DNA from: Alphaproteobacteria bacterium
Lineage (GTDB): Bacteria; Pseudomonadota; Alphaproteobacteria; UBA8366
Assembly (NCBI GenBank): GCA_028281325.1
Contig: JANQKC010000001.1
Coordinates: 49,943 to 113,942, forward strand
Length of the DNA: 64,000 nt
Direction: 5' to 3'
The number at the start of each line of letters is the position of its first letter. The first letter of the stretch is position 1. The notes under the pieces are model-generated. The model did not search any database. It had not been told where the DNA came from and saw nothing but the letters and a program-made list of their open reading frames with translations. Shown in pieces: positions 45,996 through 55,307 of this stretch. The position numbers and the translations under genes were made by a program.

Positions 45996-47249
45996 ATGGC
46001 GAAGAATCTTTGGAAGCTTGACCGGCGCGCCAAACAAGAAACTGTTGAAACCGGTGAAACATCGTCTCCGATCTCGGATGGCGAATTGCAGACGGTCGGC
46101 GCGACGTTACGCTCACGGCGCGAAGAACGCGGGGAGGACTTACGCTATGTCTCCCAAGTTCTCCGCATTCGGTTTCCGTATCTCAAGGCGCTCGAAGACG
46201 GTTTGATCGATGATCTGCCGGGGCCGACATATGCGGTCGGGTTCGTGCGCACCTATGCCGATCACCTCGACCTCAACGCCGAGGCGTTGGTCGCCCGGTT
46301 CAAGGAGGAGGTCAAAGACCTCAACAGCCGCACCGATCTGCATTTCCCGGCACCGTTGCCCGAGGGCAAGATTCCCAGCGGGGCGGTCTTGTTGGTCGCC
46401 GTGATGTTGGCGGGTCTCGTCTACGGGGCTTGGATCTACTTTTCATCCAAGGATCAGCAGGTCGCGGAGATCGTGCCGCAGTTGCCCAGCAGGATCAGCG
46501 AGATCATCAAGGGCACGCCAACGGATGCGGTTGAGGCCAATCCGTCGAAACCGGCGGAGACGACCGCGGCCGCCGCAGCGCCCAATGGCGCCGCACAGCC
46601 TGTCGCGCCGTCGACGCCGCAAGCGGCGACCGAATCGGCAGATGCGAACCCGCCGCCATCGTCGGACGAGCCGGCGGTTGATCCGTCGCCCACTCCCGCA
46701 GTGGCCGCCGTTGCGCCGCAAGAACCATCCGTACCGACGGAAACGCCGCCGGCCGATCAACCAGCAACGGTTGATGGCCCGCCCGCGCCGCCGCCGGATG
46801 AAACGGCGGAGTCTGCGTCGGCGGTTGTTGCTGCGCCGGGGGCGCAGATTGCGGCGCTTCCCGCCGCTCCCTCGGAAGATACGCAAACGGTCGAGGCGGC
46901 CGACGCGTTGTCGGGCGGAAGGATCTACGGCGATGAAAACACCGATGCGCGGATCGTCGTGCAGGCGCTGTCGGATAGTTGGGTGGAAATCCGGGACAGC
47001 GAAAATGCCGAACTCTTGCTGACACGCGTGCTGTTCAAGGGCGATTCCTATCAGGTGCCAAATCGAAGCGGCTTGACCCTGCTCACCGGCAATGCCGGGG
47101 GGTTGCGGATCACGGTCGATGGCGCGTTGGTACCGTCGATCGGCCCGCCGGGGGCGGTTCGTCGTGATGTCGCGCTTGAGCCGGAGCCGTTGAAGTCCGG
47201 CAGCGCCGTTGGGGCCGCGCCGCCGCCGATCGGCACCACATCGGAATGA
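45996..47249 (+). CDS. rodZ: RodZ-like cytoskeletal/HTH membrane protein
   Basis: A 417-residue protein with RodZ layout: cytosolic helix-turn-helix of the HTH_25 type (about 28-95, VGATLRSRREERGEDLRYVSQ then IRFPYLKALEDG), one transmembrane helix (about 129-150, AVLLVAVMLAGLVYGAWIY), a Pro/Ala-rich periplasmic linker (about 170-300) and a C-terminal DUF4115 domain (about 310-390, including DSWVEIRDSENAELLLTRV). RodZ links MreB to the wall synthesis machinery. hisS follows directly at 175 bp; the ispG gene that often stands between them in the class is absent. Confidence 0.92.
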   Translation: MAKNLWKLDRRAKQETVETGETSSPISDGELQTVGATLRSRREERGEDLRYVSQVLRIRFPYLKALEDGLIDDLPGPTYAVGFVRTYADHLDLNAEALVARFKEEVKDLNSRTDLHFPAPLPEGKIPSGAVLLVAVMLAGLVYGAWIYFSSKDQQVAEIVPQLPSRISEIIKGTPTDAVEANPSKPAETTAAAAAPNGAAQPVAPSTPQAATESADANPPPSSDEPAVDPSPTPAVAAVAPQEPSVPTETPPADQPATVDGPPAPPPDETAESASAVVAAPGAQIAALPAAPSEDTQTVEAADALSGGRIYGDENTDARIVVQALSDSWVEIRDSENAELLLTRVLFKGDSYQVPNRSGLTLLTGNAGGLRITVDGALVPSIGPPGAVRRDVALEPEPLKSGSAVGAAPPPIGTTSE

Positions 47250-47424
47250 CCGGCGGCATTGCGGCCGGATAGACGATTTTCCCGAGAACGGTTCCCTCGT
47301 CGCGGATGTTCACCTACCCGCTTGACACTCTTGGTTTGTGCGGACACTGTCACGCGCGCCGGCGCTTTGCTATGGTCGCGGCGGCGTGTACGGCATATCG
47401 GCAATCGTAAAGACACGTAACGAC

Positions 47425-48669
47425 ATGGCTTCTCTCCAACCCGTTCGCGGAACCCACGACCTGCTGCCTGACGTGATGCGCGGTCATCGGCATGTGGTCG
47501 ATACGGCGCGCGGTATCGTCGAACGCTATGGTTACGATGAGATGGCGACGCCGATCTTCGAATTCAGCCAGGTATTCAAACGCACGCTCGGCGAGGCGTC
47601 CGACGTGGTCACCAAGGAAATGTATTCCTTCGTCGACAAGGGCGACGAGGAGATCACCTTGCGGCCGGAGAACACCGCCGGTGTGGCGCGCGCCTTCATT
47701 TCCGAAGGATTGGCCCAGCAGGCTCCCGTCCGGTATTTCTATGCCGGCCCGATGTTCCGCTACGAGCGGCCGCAAAAGGGCCGCCAGCGCCAGTTTCATC
47801 AGATCGGCGTCGAACTGATCGGCCTGCCGCAGCCGCAGGCGGATGTCGAGATCATCGCCGCCGCCGTTCGCGTGCTGGATGCCCTGGGCGTCCTCGACGA
47901 AACGGTTCTCGAACTCAACACACTGGGCGACACGGAGAGTCGGACCGCGTATCGTGACGCCTTGGTCGCCTACTTCGAGAAGCACCGCGAAGGACTGTCG
48001 GCCGACAGTCAAACTCGGCTGGAGCGCAATCCGTTGCGCATCTTGGACTCCAAGGACGATACCGATCGCGGCATCATCGCCGATGCACCGCTCTTCGGCG
48101 ATTTCCTGAACGAGGAGAGCGCGCAGTTTTTCGATGCCGTGACGGCGGGTCTCGACGCGCTTGGGATCGAATACACGTTGAATCCGCGGCTTGTGCGGGG
48201 CTTGGACTATTACTGCCACACCGCGTTCGAATTCGTGACCACCGCGCTGGGCGCCCAAGGGACGGTGCTGGCGGGCGGCCGTTATGATGGCTTGATCAAG
48301 ATGATGGGCGGACCGGAGACGCCCGGCGTCGGTTGGGCGGCCGGCGTCGAGCGGTTATCGATGCTGTGCGCCGACGTGCCGGCGGCGCGGCGGCCGGTCG
48401 CGCTGATTCCGTTGGGGGCCGCCGCGGAGCGGGAAGTATTCAAGATCGCCGAACGACTGCGGGCCGGCGGGTTCCGCGTCGAACTCGGCTATTCGGGTAA
48501 CTTGGGACGGCGGATGAAGCGCGCCAACCGGGTCAACGCCATTGCCGCGGTCATCGTCGGCGACGATGAGTTATCCCGTGGCACGGCGACGGTGCGCAAC
48601 ATGGAGTCGGGCTCGCAGGACGAGGTGGCGCTCGCGTCGCTTGAGGAACACCTCGCCGTATACCGGTAG
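47425..48669 (+). CDS. hisS: histidyl-tRNA synthetase
   Basis: Class II synthetase of 414 residues. Motif 2 is the FRYERPQKGRQRQFHQIGVE region (about 112-131), the His-specific signatures LVRGLDYYCHTAFEF and AGGRYDGLIKMMGG (about 255-300) and motif 3 GVGWAAGVERLSML are intact, followed by the anticodon-binding domain (about 325-410). The ATG at 47425 starts MASLQPVRGTHDLLPD as in homologues. The hemA homologue begins 7 bp after the stop, so they are co-transcribed with prfA and prmC. Confidence 0.98.
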   Translation: MASLQPVRGTHDLLPDVMRGHRHVVDTARGIVERYGYDEMATPIFEFSQVFKRTLGEASDVVTKEMYSFVDKGDEEITLRPENTAGVARAFISEGLAQQAPVRYFYAGPMFRYERPQKGRQRQFHQIGVELIGLPQPQADVEIIAAAVRVLDALGVLDETVLELNTLGDTESRTAYRDALVAYFEKHREGLSADSQTRLERNPLRILDSKDDTDRGIIADAPLFGDFLNEESAQFFDAVTAGLDALGIEYTLNPRLVRGLDYYCHTAFEFVTTALGAQGTVLAGGRYDGLIKMMGGPETPGVGWAAGVERLSMLCADVPAARRPVALIPLGAAAEREVFKIAERLRAGGFRVELGYSGNLGRRMKRANRVNAIAAVIVGDDELSRGTATVRNMESGSQDEVALASLEEHLAVYR

Positions 48670-48676
48670 CGGGGCG

Positions 48677-49957
48677 ATGTCTGCGCAGGGCGATGCCCGG
48701 ATTTTTGCCGTTGGGGCCAATCATCGGTCGAGCGGCGCTTTGCTGCGCGACCGCCTCTTCATCGACGAAGCCATGATGCCGCGAACCCTCGATCGGTTGC
48801 GCACGGCCGGATTGGGTCAGGCGATCATCCTGTCGACCTGCGACCGGATCGAAATACAAGGCATGCACCCCGATGCGGAGCGGATGGCGACGGTGATCCG
48901 GGATGACTTCTCGGCGACCAGTAACGTCGGCGGCGACGAAATCATCGATCAAAGCTATGCTCATTTCGACGACACGGCGGTTCGCCATATCTTCGCGGTC
49001 GCCGCATCGCTCGACAGCCAGGTCATTGGCGAGCCGCAGGTTTTGGGACAGGTCCACGCGGCGCACCGCCTGTCCGTCGACTGCGGCATGATGGGGCCGG
49101 AATTCGAGGCGGTTCTGCAGGCCGCCTACGGCGTGGCGAAGCGCGTCCGAACTGAAACGCAGATCACGCGCCGGCCGGTGTCGATCGCGTCGGCGGCGGC
49201 GCAGGTCGCGCAAGACCTGCACGGCGATCTGTCGCGTTGCCGCGTCCTGATCATCGGGCTGGGCGAGATCGGGGAACTCATCCACGATCACATGCGGCAG
49301 GCGGGTTTGCGCGACGCGGCCCTGACAGGTCCGTCGCAACGGGTGGAAGGCGCGGCCCGGCGTGCGGGCATGCATTTCACGCCATTCGAGGATTTGGCGC
49401 GGGAATTGGCCATGTCGGACATCGTCGTGTCGGCGGCGGGGACCGGACAGCGGATCGTCACGGCAGATGTGGTCGAGGGCGTGCTACGCGCACGTCGGCG
49501 GCGGCCTATCTTGTTCCTGGACGGTGGCGTTCCGTCGGATATGGACGCGGCGATCGAGCGCCACGACGGCGCGTATCTCTACACGCTGGACGACCTGGAG
49601 CAGGTCGCCTTGGAAGGGCGGACGCAACGGCAGGAAGCGTCGGCGGACGCGTGGCGCCTTGTCGATGACGGCGTTGCCGCCTGGCGGCGCCGGCGGGCTG
49701 AACGCGACGCCGTGCCGGCCGTTATCGCGTTGCGCGCCTATTTCGAGCAGGCGCGTCAAGACGTGCGCGCCGAGCATCCCAACGCGGATGCGGACGAGGC
49801 GACGCGGCTTTTGGTGAACCGATTGCTGCATCGGCCGTCCACCGCGTTGCGCGACCTTGCCGCCAACGAGGAATCGGGCGGTGAGTTGAATAGACTTCAG
49901 GTGGAGCGGGTGCTCCGTACGCTGTTCATCGATCCATCGAACGAAGAGGAACGCTGA
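48677..49957 (+). CDS. hemA: glutamyl-tRNA reductase homologue, divergent (C5-type HemA)
   Basis: A 426-residue protein colinear with E. coli HemA over all three domains. The catalytic Cys55 is present, but STCNRxE reads STCDRIE; GINHKTAP reads GANHRSSG. His in [25 protein letters not shown] and AKRVRTET are well kept. The NADPH domain has GLGEIG (194-199), but the NRT motif after the second strand is replaced by TGPSQ. The dimerisation helix ends [10 protein letters not shown]. True GluTR makes glutamate-1-semialdehyde for haem. Alphaproteobacteria normally use ALA synthase, so this may be functional, or a repurposed paralogue. Position before prfA-prmC matches the enterobacterial hemA-prfA-prmC order. 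Confidence 0.82.
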   Translation: MSAQGDARIFAVGANHRSSGALLRDRLFIDEAMMPRTLDRLRTAGLGQAIILSTCDRIEIQGMHPDAERMATVIRDDFSATSNVGGDEIIDQSYAHFDDTAVRHIFAVAASLDSQVIGEPQVLGQVHAAHRLSVDCGMMGPEFEAVLQAAYGVAKRVRTETQITRRPVSIASAAAQVAQDLHGDLSRCRVLIIGLGEIGELIHDHMRQAGLRDAALTGPSQRVEGAARRAGMHFTPFEDLARELAMSDIVVSAAGTGQRIVTADVVEGVLRARRRRPILFLDGGVPSDMDAAIERHDGAYLYTLDDLEQVALEGRTQRQEASADAWRLVDDGVAAWRRRRAERDAVPAVIALRAYFEQARQDVRAEHPNADADEATRLLVNRLLHRPSTALRDLAANEESGGELNRLQVERVLRTLFIDPSNEEER

Positions 49958-49961
49958 CCCT

Positions 49962-51035
49962 ATGAGCATGTCGGAAAAGCTGTCCGCGGTCATCGCCCGG
50001 CAGGAAGAGTTGACGGCGTTGATGTCGTCGGAGGATCTGAGCGCATCGGATTTTGCGTCCCTGTCCAAGGAATACGCAGAGCTGTCGCCGATCGCGGAAA
50101 AAGCGCGGGAGGTGCAGGGCATCTTGGCGGAGTTGTCCGACCTGGAAGACCTCATGGGCGATGCCGATACCGATGCGGAAATGCGCAGCATGGCCGAGGA
50201 GGAGCATCGCGAGTTGGCGGCCGGTCTGCCGGCGCTGGAACGCGAGGTTCAGATCCTGCTGCTGCCGAAGGATGCCGCGGATGACCGTAGCGCGATCCTG
50301 GAAGTCCGCGCCGGCACCGGCGGCGACGAAGCGTCGCTGTTCGCGGCGGACTTGTTTCGCATGTATCAGCGCTATGCGGAAAACCATGGCTGGCGCTTCG
50401 AGCCGATCGAAGTCAACGATACGGAACTCGGCGGATTCAAGGAGGCCATCGCCTCGATCGGCGGGTCCGGCGTCTTCGCAAAGCTCAAGTTCGAATCGGG
50501 CGTGCATCGTGTGCAGCGCGTGCCGGCCACCGAAAGCGGCGGGCGCATTCATACGTCGGCGGCGACCGTCGCGGTGTTGCCGGAAGCCCAGGACGTCGAC
50601 ATATCGATCGACGAGAAAGACTTGCGGGTCGACACCTACCGCGCATCGGGCGCCGGCGGGCAGCACGTCAACAAGACCGACAGCGCAATCCGGATCACGC
50701 ATATTCCCACGGGCGTCGTCGTCCAGTGCCAGGACGAAAAGTCGCAGCACAAGAACCGGGCGAAAGCGATGAAGGTCTTGCGTTCGCGGCTTTATGAAGC
50801 GGAACGTCAGCGTCAGCAGGACGAACGGTCCGAAAACCGGCGAAGCCAGGTCGGTTCCGGCGACCGGTCGGAACGCATTCGGACGTATAATTATCCGCAG
50901 GGCCGTGTGACCGATCATCGCATCAATCTTACCGTCCACAAGCTCGACCGGATCATGAACGGCGAGGAACTGGACGATATTTTCGACGCCCTGCTCGCCG
51001 AAGACCGGGCGGAACGTCTTTCCGAGCTGCAATGA
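49962..51035 (+). CDS. prfA: peptide chain release factor 1
   Basis: Releases finished peptides at UAA and UAG. The 357-residue protein has the GGQ motif in [21 protein letters not shown] (Gly-Gly-Gln about 228-230), whose Gln is methylated by PrmC, and a PxT-type recognition region: [13 protein letters not shown]. Length is normal (about 360). It starts 4 bp after the hemA homologue and overlaps prmC by 4 bp, so the modifying enzyme is coupled to its substrate. Confidence 0.98.
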   Translation: MSMSEKLSAVIARQEELTALMSSEDLSASDFASLSKEYAELSPIAEKAREVQGILAELSDLEDLMGDADTDAEMRSMAEEEHRELAAGLPALEREVQILLLPKDAADDRSAILEVRAGTGGDEASLFAADLFRMYQRYAENHGWRFEPIEVNDTELGGFKEAIASIGGSGVFAKLKFESGVHRVQRVPATESGGRIHTSAATVAVLPEAQDVDISIDEKDLRVDTYRASGAGGQHVNKTDSAIRITHIPTGVVVQCQDEKSQHKNRAKAMKVLRSRLYEAERQRQQDERSENRRSQVGSGDRSERIRTYNYPQGRVTDHRINLTVHKLDRIMNGEELDDIFDALLAEDRAERLSELQ

Positions 51036-51883
51036 GCAAGCCGACCGTCGGCGCTTGCCTGACGGAGGGAACGGCGCGCCTCAAGGCGGCGGCGATCGAT
51101 CAGCCGCATCGCGAGGCGCGGGTCCTCTTGGCACACGCCTTGGATGTAGATCCGGCGGTCATTATCGGCTATCCCGAACGCTTGATATTGGATACCGACG
51201 GTTTTCTCGCGTTAATCGCGCGGCGCGCGGAAGGGACGCCCACGGCGCAACTGGTTGGGCGTCGGGAATTCTGGAGCCTGCCATTCCGCGTGACATCGGA
51301 TACGTTGATCCCTCGCCCGGAGACCGAAACGCTGGTCGAGGCGGCCCTCGCCGCGCTGGCCAAGCGGCCGGTCGCCGCACCCATGGTCCTCGATCTCGGG
51401 ACCGGCAGCGGCTGCCTTCTCTTGGCTTTGTTGTCGGAATGTCCTGACGCCATCGGAATTGGCGTCGACCGGTCGGTTGCCGCCGCCGTCGTCGCCCGCG
51501 ACAACGCCGGGCGGCTCGGGTTAGGCGACCGCGCCCATTTCCTCGTGTCGGACTGGGCGTCGCCGGTCGCCGGCCGGTTCGACTTGGTGGTGTCGAATCC
51601 CCCTTACATCGCCACCGAAGAGATTGACGGTCTTGAACCGGAGGTGGCGCAGCATGAACCTCGATTGGCGCTGGACGGCGGCGCCGACGGTCTGGCCTGC
51701 TATCGCGCGCTTGCCGCTATGCTGCCGGATCTGTTGCGGCCTGGCGGCGGCGTTTTTCTGGAAGTCGGGGCCGGGCAATGGGCGCCGGTGGCCGGATTGC
51801 TGGCGGCGGCCGGATTGATCGTATCGGACCCGATCCGTGATTTGGCCGGCATTTATCGCTGCGTTGCAGCACAAATAGCGTGA
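51032..51883 (+). CDS. prmC: release factor glutamine N5-methyltransferase
   Basis: Methylates the Gln of the GGQ motif in RF1 and RF2. The 283-residue protein has a helical N-terminal domain (about 1-85), SAM motif [17 protein letters not shown] (about 118-133) and the NPPY motif in [14 protein letters not shown] (about 188-201) that binds the glutamine. ATGA overlap with prfA. Confidence 0.97.
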   Translation: MSKPTVGACLTEGTARLKAAAIDQPHREARVLLAHALDVDPAVIIGYPERLILDTDGFLALIARRAEGTPTAQLVGRREFWSLPFRVTSDTLIPRPETETLVEAALAALAKRPVAAPMVLDLGTGSGCLLLALLSECPDAIGIGVDRSVAAAVVARDNAGRLGLGDRAHFLVSDWASPVAGRFDLVVSNPPYIATEEIDGLEPEVAQHEPRLALDGGADGLACYRALAAMLPDLLRPGGGVFLEVGAGQWAPVAGLLAAAGLIVSDPIRDLAGIYRCVAAQIA

Positions 51884-52040
51884 AAGCGTTAACCAAAAAA
51901 AATAGTTGGAACGGCGGAGCGAACCGTCTAGTTTCTTGTCAGCACCTCGTTGAACCGAACCCCTGGGCAAGGCTGGAGCATCCGAGGTCGAATTAATCTT
52001 CGAAAGCGTGTCTTTTGGGGAGGTCCGCTGGAAGCGGGCT

Positions 52041-52080
52041 GCCGCAGGGTTGCGGCGCGTTGAAAAAGGGCGGCTTTTTC
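52041..52080 (+). promoter_or_regulatory. two tandem hairpins in the DUF4167 leader
   Basis: GCCGCA (52041-52046) and TGCGGC (52051-52056) form a 6-bp stem with a GGGT loop; GAAAAAG (52062-52068) and CTTTTTC (52074-52080) form a 7-bp stem with a GGCGG loop. Both lie within 80 bp before the DUF4167 ATG, inside a 235-bp gap that otherwise shows no coding character. The DUF4167 protein looks RNA-binding, so autoregulation is conceivable. Confidence 0.4.
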
Positions 52081-52118
52081 AGCGAGAAGCAGAAACCAGC
52101 TTCGATGTGTAAGGAAAT

Positions 52119-52745
52119 ATGAAACAAGGCCAAGGCTCTAAGCGCGCGCGCGGCCGTAATGGTGGGCGTAGGGGCGCAAATCGTCAGCAGACATTCGACA
52201 GCAATGGACCCAGTGTCCGGATTCGCGGCAACGCGTTCCAGGTCCACGAAAAATACCTGGGGTTGGCGCGTGACGCGGCATCGTCGGGCGACCGTATCGC
52301 TGCGGAGAATTACTACCAGCATGCCGAGCATTACTTCCGGATTTACTCCATAGATCAGGAGCAGCGGAACGAGCGGCAGGCGGCGAATGCGCAGTCGGCC
52401 GATGGACAGCGTCAGAACGACGGACAGCGCCGCCAGGGTGGACGCGGCAATCGTGGCAATCGCAACGAGGCGAATGGCGCAAATGGCGCCCCGGCCGCGC
52501 ATGGTGCGAACGGTGCCGATGCCGGCGCGGCGACTCCTTCCAATGGCGCGGAGAGCGCGAACCGCACTCATAAGGCCAACGGCGAAGAACGTCCGATCGA
52601 GGTCGAGACGCCTTCCAAAGCGACCGACAAGCCGCTCGAGATCGATGCCGCCACGGCGGACGCTGCCTCTGACGGGCAAGCGGTGCCGGATAAACCGGCC
52701 CCAGCGAGACGCCGGACGCGCCGGAAACCCGCTACAAGCGACTAA
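52119..52745 (+). CDS. DUF4167 domain protein
   Basis: A 208-residue protein. The first 90 residues carry the family domain: a basic start (GSKRARGRNGG, RRGANRQQTFDSNGP) and VRIRGNAFQVHEKYLGLARDAASSGD, then AENYYQHAEHYFRI. The rest is low-complexity Ala/Asn/Gly with a basic end (ARRRTRRKP). The Arg/Gly-rich ends suggest nucleic acid binding; the function is unknown. The family is common in alphaproteobacteria between prmC and clpB, as here, with two extra genes inserted before clpB. Confidence 0.85.
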   Translation: MKQGQGSKRARGRNGGRRGANRQQTFDSNGPSVRIRGNAFQVHEKYLGLARDAASSGDRIAAENYYQHAEHYFRIYSIDQEQRNERQAANAQSADGQRQNDGQRRQGGRGNRGNRNEANGANGAPAAHGANGADAGAATPSNGAESANRTHKANGEERPIEVETPSKATDKPLEIDAATADAASDGQAVPDKPAPARRRTRRKPATSD

Positions 52746-52938
52746 ACGGCGGGCCTTCCATTGTGCGGCGGCGCATGCACGCGCCTTTGGTCGCATAGAT
52801 CGTGCTTCACGTCGTAATCCATCGGAACGCTCGCGGGCGCGTGATTTTGTCGCGCGGCCCCTGACCCTGTAGGGTTGACCCGGTCGGCGGGACCGTTTTG
52901 TCTGCCGCGATCGGAATTCCAACTCTTAGGGGTGCAGC

Positions 52939-55296
52939 ATGGCCGCAAGGGCCCTCAAAGCCAAAGATGTCGCGCGGCCGGTGTTCAAATTCGGAACACG
53001 CCGCGACGGCGATATCTTCTCGCTCTCGAGTCACAAGCGCGCCCGCGAAGCGCTCGAATTCGGCCTTTGTATGAAGGATCCCGGATTCAACATCTTCGTG
53101 CTGGGCCCGGACCGCAGCGGCCGCATGACGGCGACGCTCGATTACATGCGCGACCATTTGGCGTGCATGCCGCGGCCCCATGATTGGATCTACCTCAACA
53201 ACTTCCGGCGCTCCCATCGGCCCAAGCCGTATCGTTTGCCGGCGGGTGTGGGGCGCGCGTTTCGCGATCGCATGGCGGCGTTGATCCCGCAACTGCGCGA
53301 AGCGCTGGCAAGCGCTTTCGGCGGCGAGAAGTACCAGACCGAAATCCGCACGCACGGGGAAGAGGCGCAGTCCGGCGTCCGTGCCGAGTTGGAGGCGCTG
53401 CAGGCCGAAGCACAACAATCCGGGTTGGACCTGGCGCAAACGCCGCAGGGATTTATGGTGGTTGCCCGCGGCGCCGACGGCAACCCCGTGGCGTTGGATA
53501 GCTTGCCGCCGGCGCAGCGCCAATTGCTCGAATCCAAGGCCAGCGAGATCGCGCAGCGGCTGCAGGATATCAACCGGCGCGCGGCGTTGGCGCAAGGTGA
53601 TCTTGCCAAACGCCTCGTCGACTTGAACCGACAGGTTGCCGATACCGCGGTGGGCGCGCTGCTCGACGAGTTGCAGAAAGAATACGCCGGCTACCGGGGA
53701 TTGGCGCGATGGCTTGTCGAGTTGCGGGAAGATATCGTCGACAACCTGGTCGCCTTCCTGCCGCGCCCACCGGAGGGTCCGACGCCCGCCGTCGAGCCGC
53801 CGGAGCGCCGCTATGCGGTCAATCTGCTGGTCGACCACGGCGACAACGAAACGCCGGGTGTCGTGTTGGAGGCCAACCCGACTTACGAAAATCTGTTCGG
53901 CCGAATCGAGTACCGGTCGGTTCAGGGCGGCATGGACACGGATTTCAGCATGATCCGGGCGGGCGCGCTGCACCGGGCCAATGGGGGTATCCTGGTCTTG
54001 CGCGCGGACGATCTGGCGAAACACCCCAGCAGTTGGGCCTTCCTGAAAGGGGCGCTGCGCGATGGTCAGATCCAGGTGAGCGAACGGCATCGCGCAAACG
54101 CACTGCCCGTCGCGGGAGCGCCGCGGCCCAAGGCGATTCCGCTCGATCTCAAGGTCGTCGTCGTCGGGTCGCCGCACTGGTACTATACGTTCTATTCGGT
54201 GGATCCGGAGTTCCAGACCTATTTCAAGGTCAAGGCGGATATCGACGGTGACATGGATGCGGTCGCGCGCAATCTGTCGGTCTATGCGGGCCTGATCCGC
54301 GCCCGGTCTCAAGCGTTGCACGGCATTCCCTGCGACGACAGCGCGGTGGCGCGCATGTTGGGCATGGCGGCGCGCTGGGCGGGCCACCGCAAGAAACTCA
54401 CGGCGCAGTTCGAGGTCATCGAAGACGTGCTGACCGAGGCCGCCGAAATCGCCCGCAATAGCAGCGCCAAATCGATCGACGACGCGATGATCGGCGAAGC
54501 GCTGCGGCAGCGTCGCCGTCGGAACGCGCGCATCGAAGACCGCATGCATGAGAGCATCGCGGACGGCACCCTGATGATCGATACGCGAGGCGCGGCGGTG
54601 GGACAGATCAACGGCTTGACCGTGCGCGATCTCGGCGATCATCAGTATGGATCGCCCAGCCGTATCACCGCCCGCGCGACGCCAGGGCGCGAAGGCGTGG
54701 TCAACATCGAACGCTATGTCGCCATGTCCGGCCCGATTCAGCAAAAGGGCGTGATGGTGCTGCAAGGATTTATCGCCGGCCATTTCGCGCGGCGTTTCCC
54801 GCTTTCCTTCAATTCGTCGATTACCTTCGAGCAGAATTACGGCGGCGTCGAAGGCGACAGCGCCTCGATGGCCGAACTGCTCGCCGTGTTGTCCGATCTG
54901 TCGGGCATTCCGCTGCGCCAGGATCTTGCGATCACCGGATCGGTCAACCAGGTCGGCGAAACGCAGGCGGTCGGCGGCGTGCCGTTCAAGATCGAAGGGT
55001 TCTATCGGGCCTGCATCGATGCCGGAAAGCTGACGGGCAACCAGGGCGTCGTCGTGCCGGCGTCGAACCTGCCCAACATCATTCTTCGCGACCCTGTCGT
55101 CCGGGCGGTCGAGAGCGGCGAGTTCCATATCTGGAGCGTCAAGAATATCGAAGAGGCGATCGAATTGTTCACCGGCGTCAAGGCCGGACGGCAGCGCCGG
55201 GATGGAAGCTATCAACCGGACACCGTCTACGCCAAGGTCATGGAACAACTCGAAGCGTTCGACGTCATCCTCAAGGAACGCGCCGCCGGCGTGTAG
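52939..55296 (+). CDS. Lon-like protease with degenerate ATPase domain
   Basis: A 785-residue protein of the LonC/AAA_32 type. The N-terminal part is AAA+-like but FVLGPDRSGRMTA replaces a Walker A lysine with Arg, and GGILVLRADDL replaces the Walker B DE, so ATP use is doubtful. A helical insertion (about 110-260) follows. The C-terminal Lon protease domain is intact: Ser641 in VEGDSASMAEL and Lys684 in VPFKIEGFYRAC, 43 apart as in Lon. Thermophile LonC relatives degrade unfolded proteins without ATP. AGGGG precedes the ATG. Neighbours clpB and DUF4167 suggest a proteostasis role. Confidence 0.88.
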   Translation: MAARALKAKDVARPVFKFGTRRDGDIFSLSSHKRAREALEFGLCMKDPGFNIFVLGPDRSGRMTATLDYMRDHLACMPRPHDWIYLNNFRRSHRPKPYRLPAGVGRAFRDRMAALIPQLREALASAFGGEKYQTEIRTHGEEAQSGVRAELEALQAEAQQSGLDLAQTPQGFMVVARGADGNPVALDSLPPAQRQLLESKASEIAQRLQDINRRAALAQGDLAKRLVDLNRQVADTAVGALLDELQKEYAGYRGLARWLVELREDIVDNLVAFLPRPPEGPTPAVEPPERRYAVNLLVDHGDNETPGVVLEANPTYENLFGRIEYRSVQGGMDTDFSMIRAGALHRANGGILVLRADDLAKHPSSWAFLKGALRDGQIQVSERHRANALPVAGAPRPKAIPLDLKVVVVGSPHWYYTFYSVDPEFQTYFKVKADIDGDMDAVARNLSVYAGLIRARSQALHGIPCDDSAVARMLGMAARWAGHRKKLTAQFEVIEDVLTEAAEIARNSSAKSIDDAMIGEALRQRRRRNARIEDRMHESIADGTLMIDTRGAAVGQINGLTVRDLGDHQYGSPSRITARATPGREGVVNIERYVAMSGPIQQKGVMVLQGFIAGHFARRFPLSFNSSITFEQNYGGVEGDSASMAELLAVLSDLSGIPLRQDLAITGSVNQVGETQAVGGVPFKIEGFYRACIDAGKLTGNQGVVVPASNLPNIILRDPVVRAVESGEFHIWSVKNIEEAIELFTGVKAGRQRRDGSYQPDTVYAKVMEQLEAFDVILKERAAGV

Positions 55297-55307
55297 CGGG
55301 CAACGCT

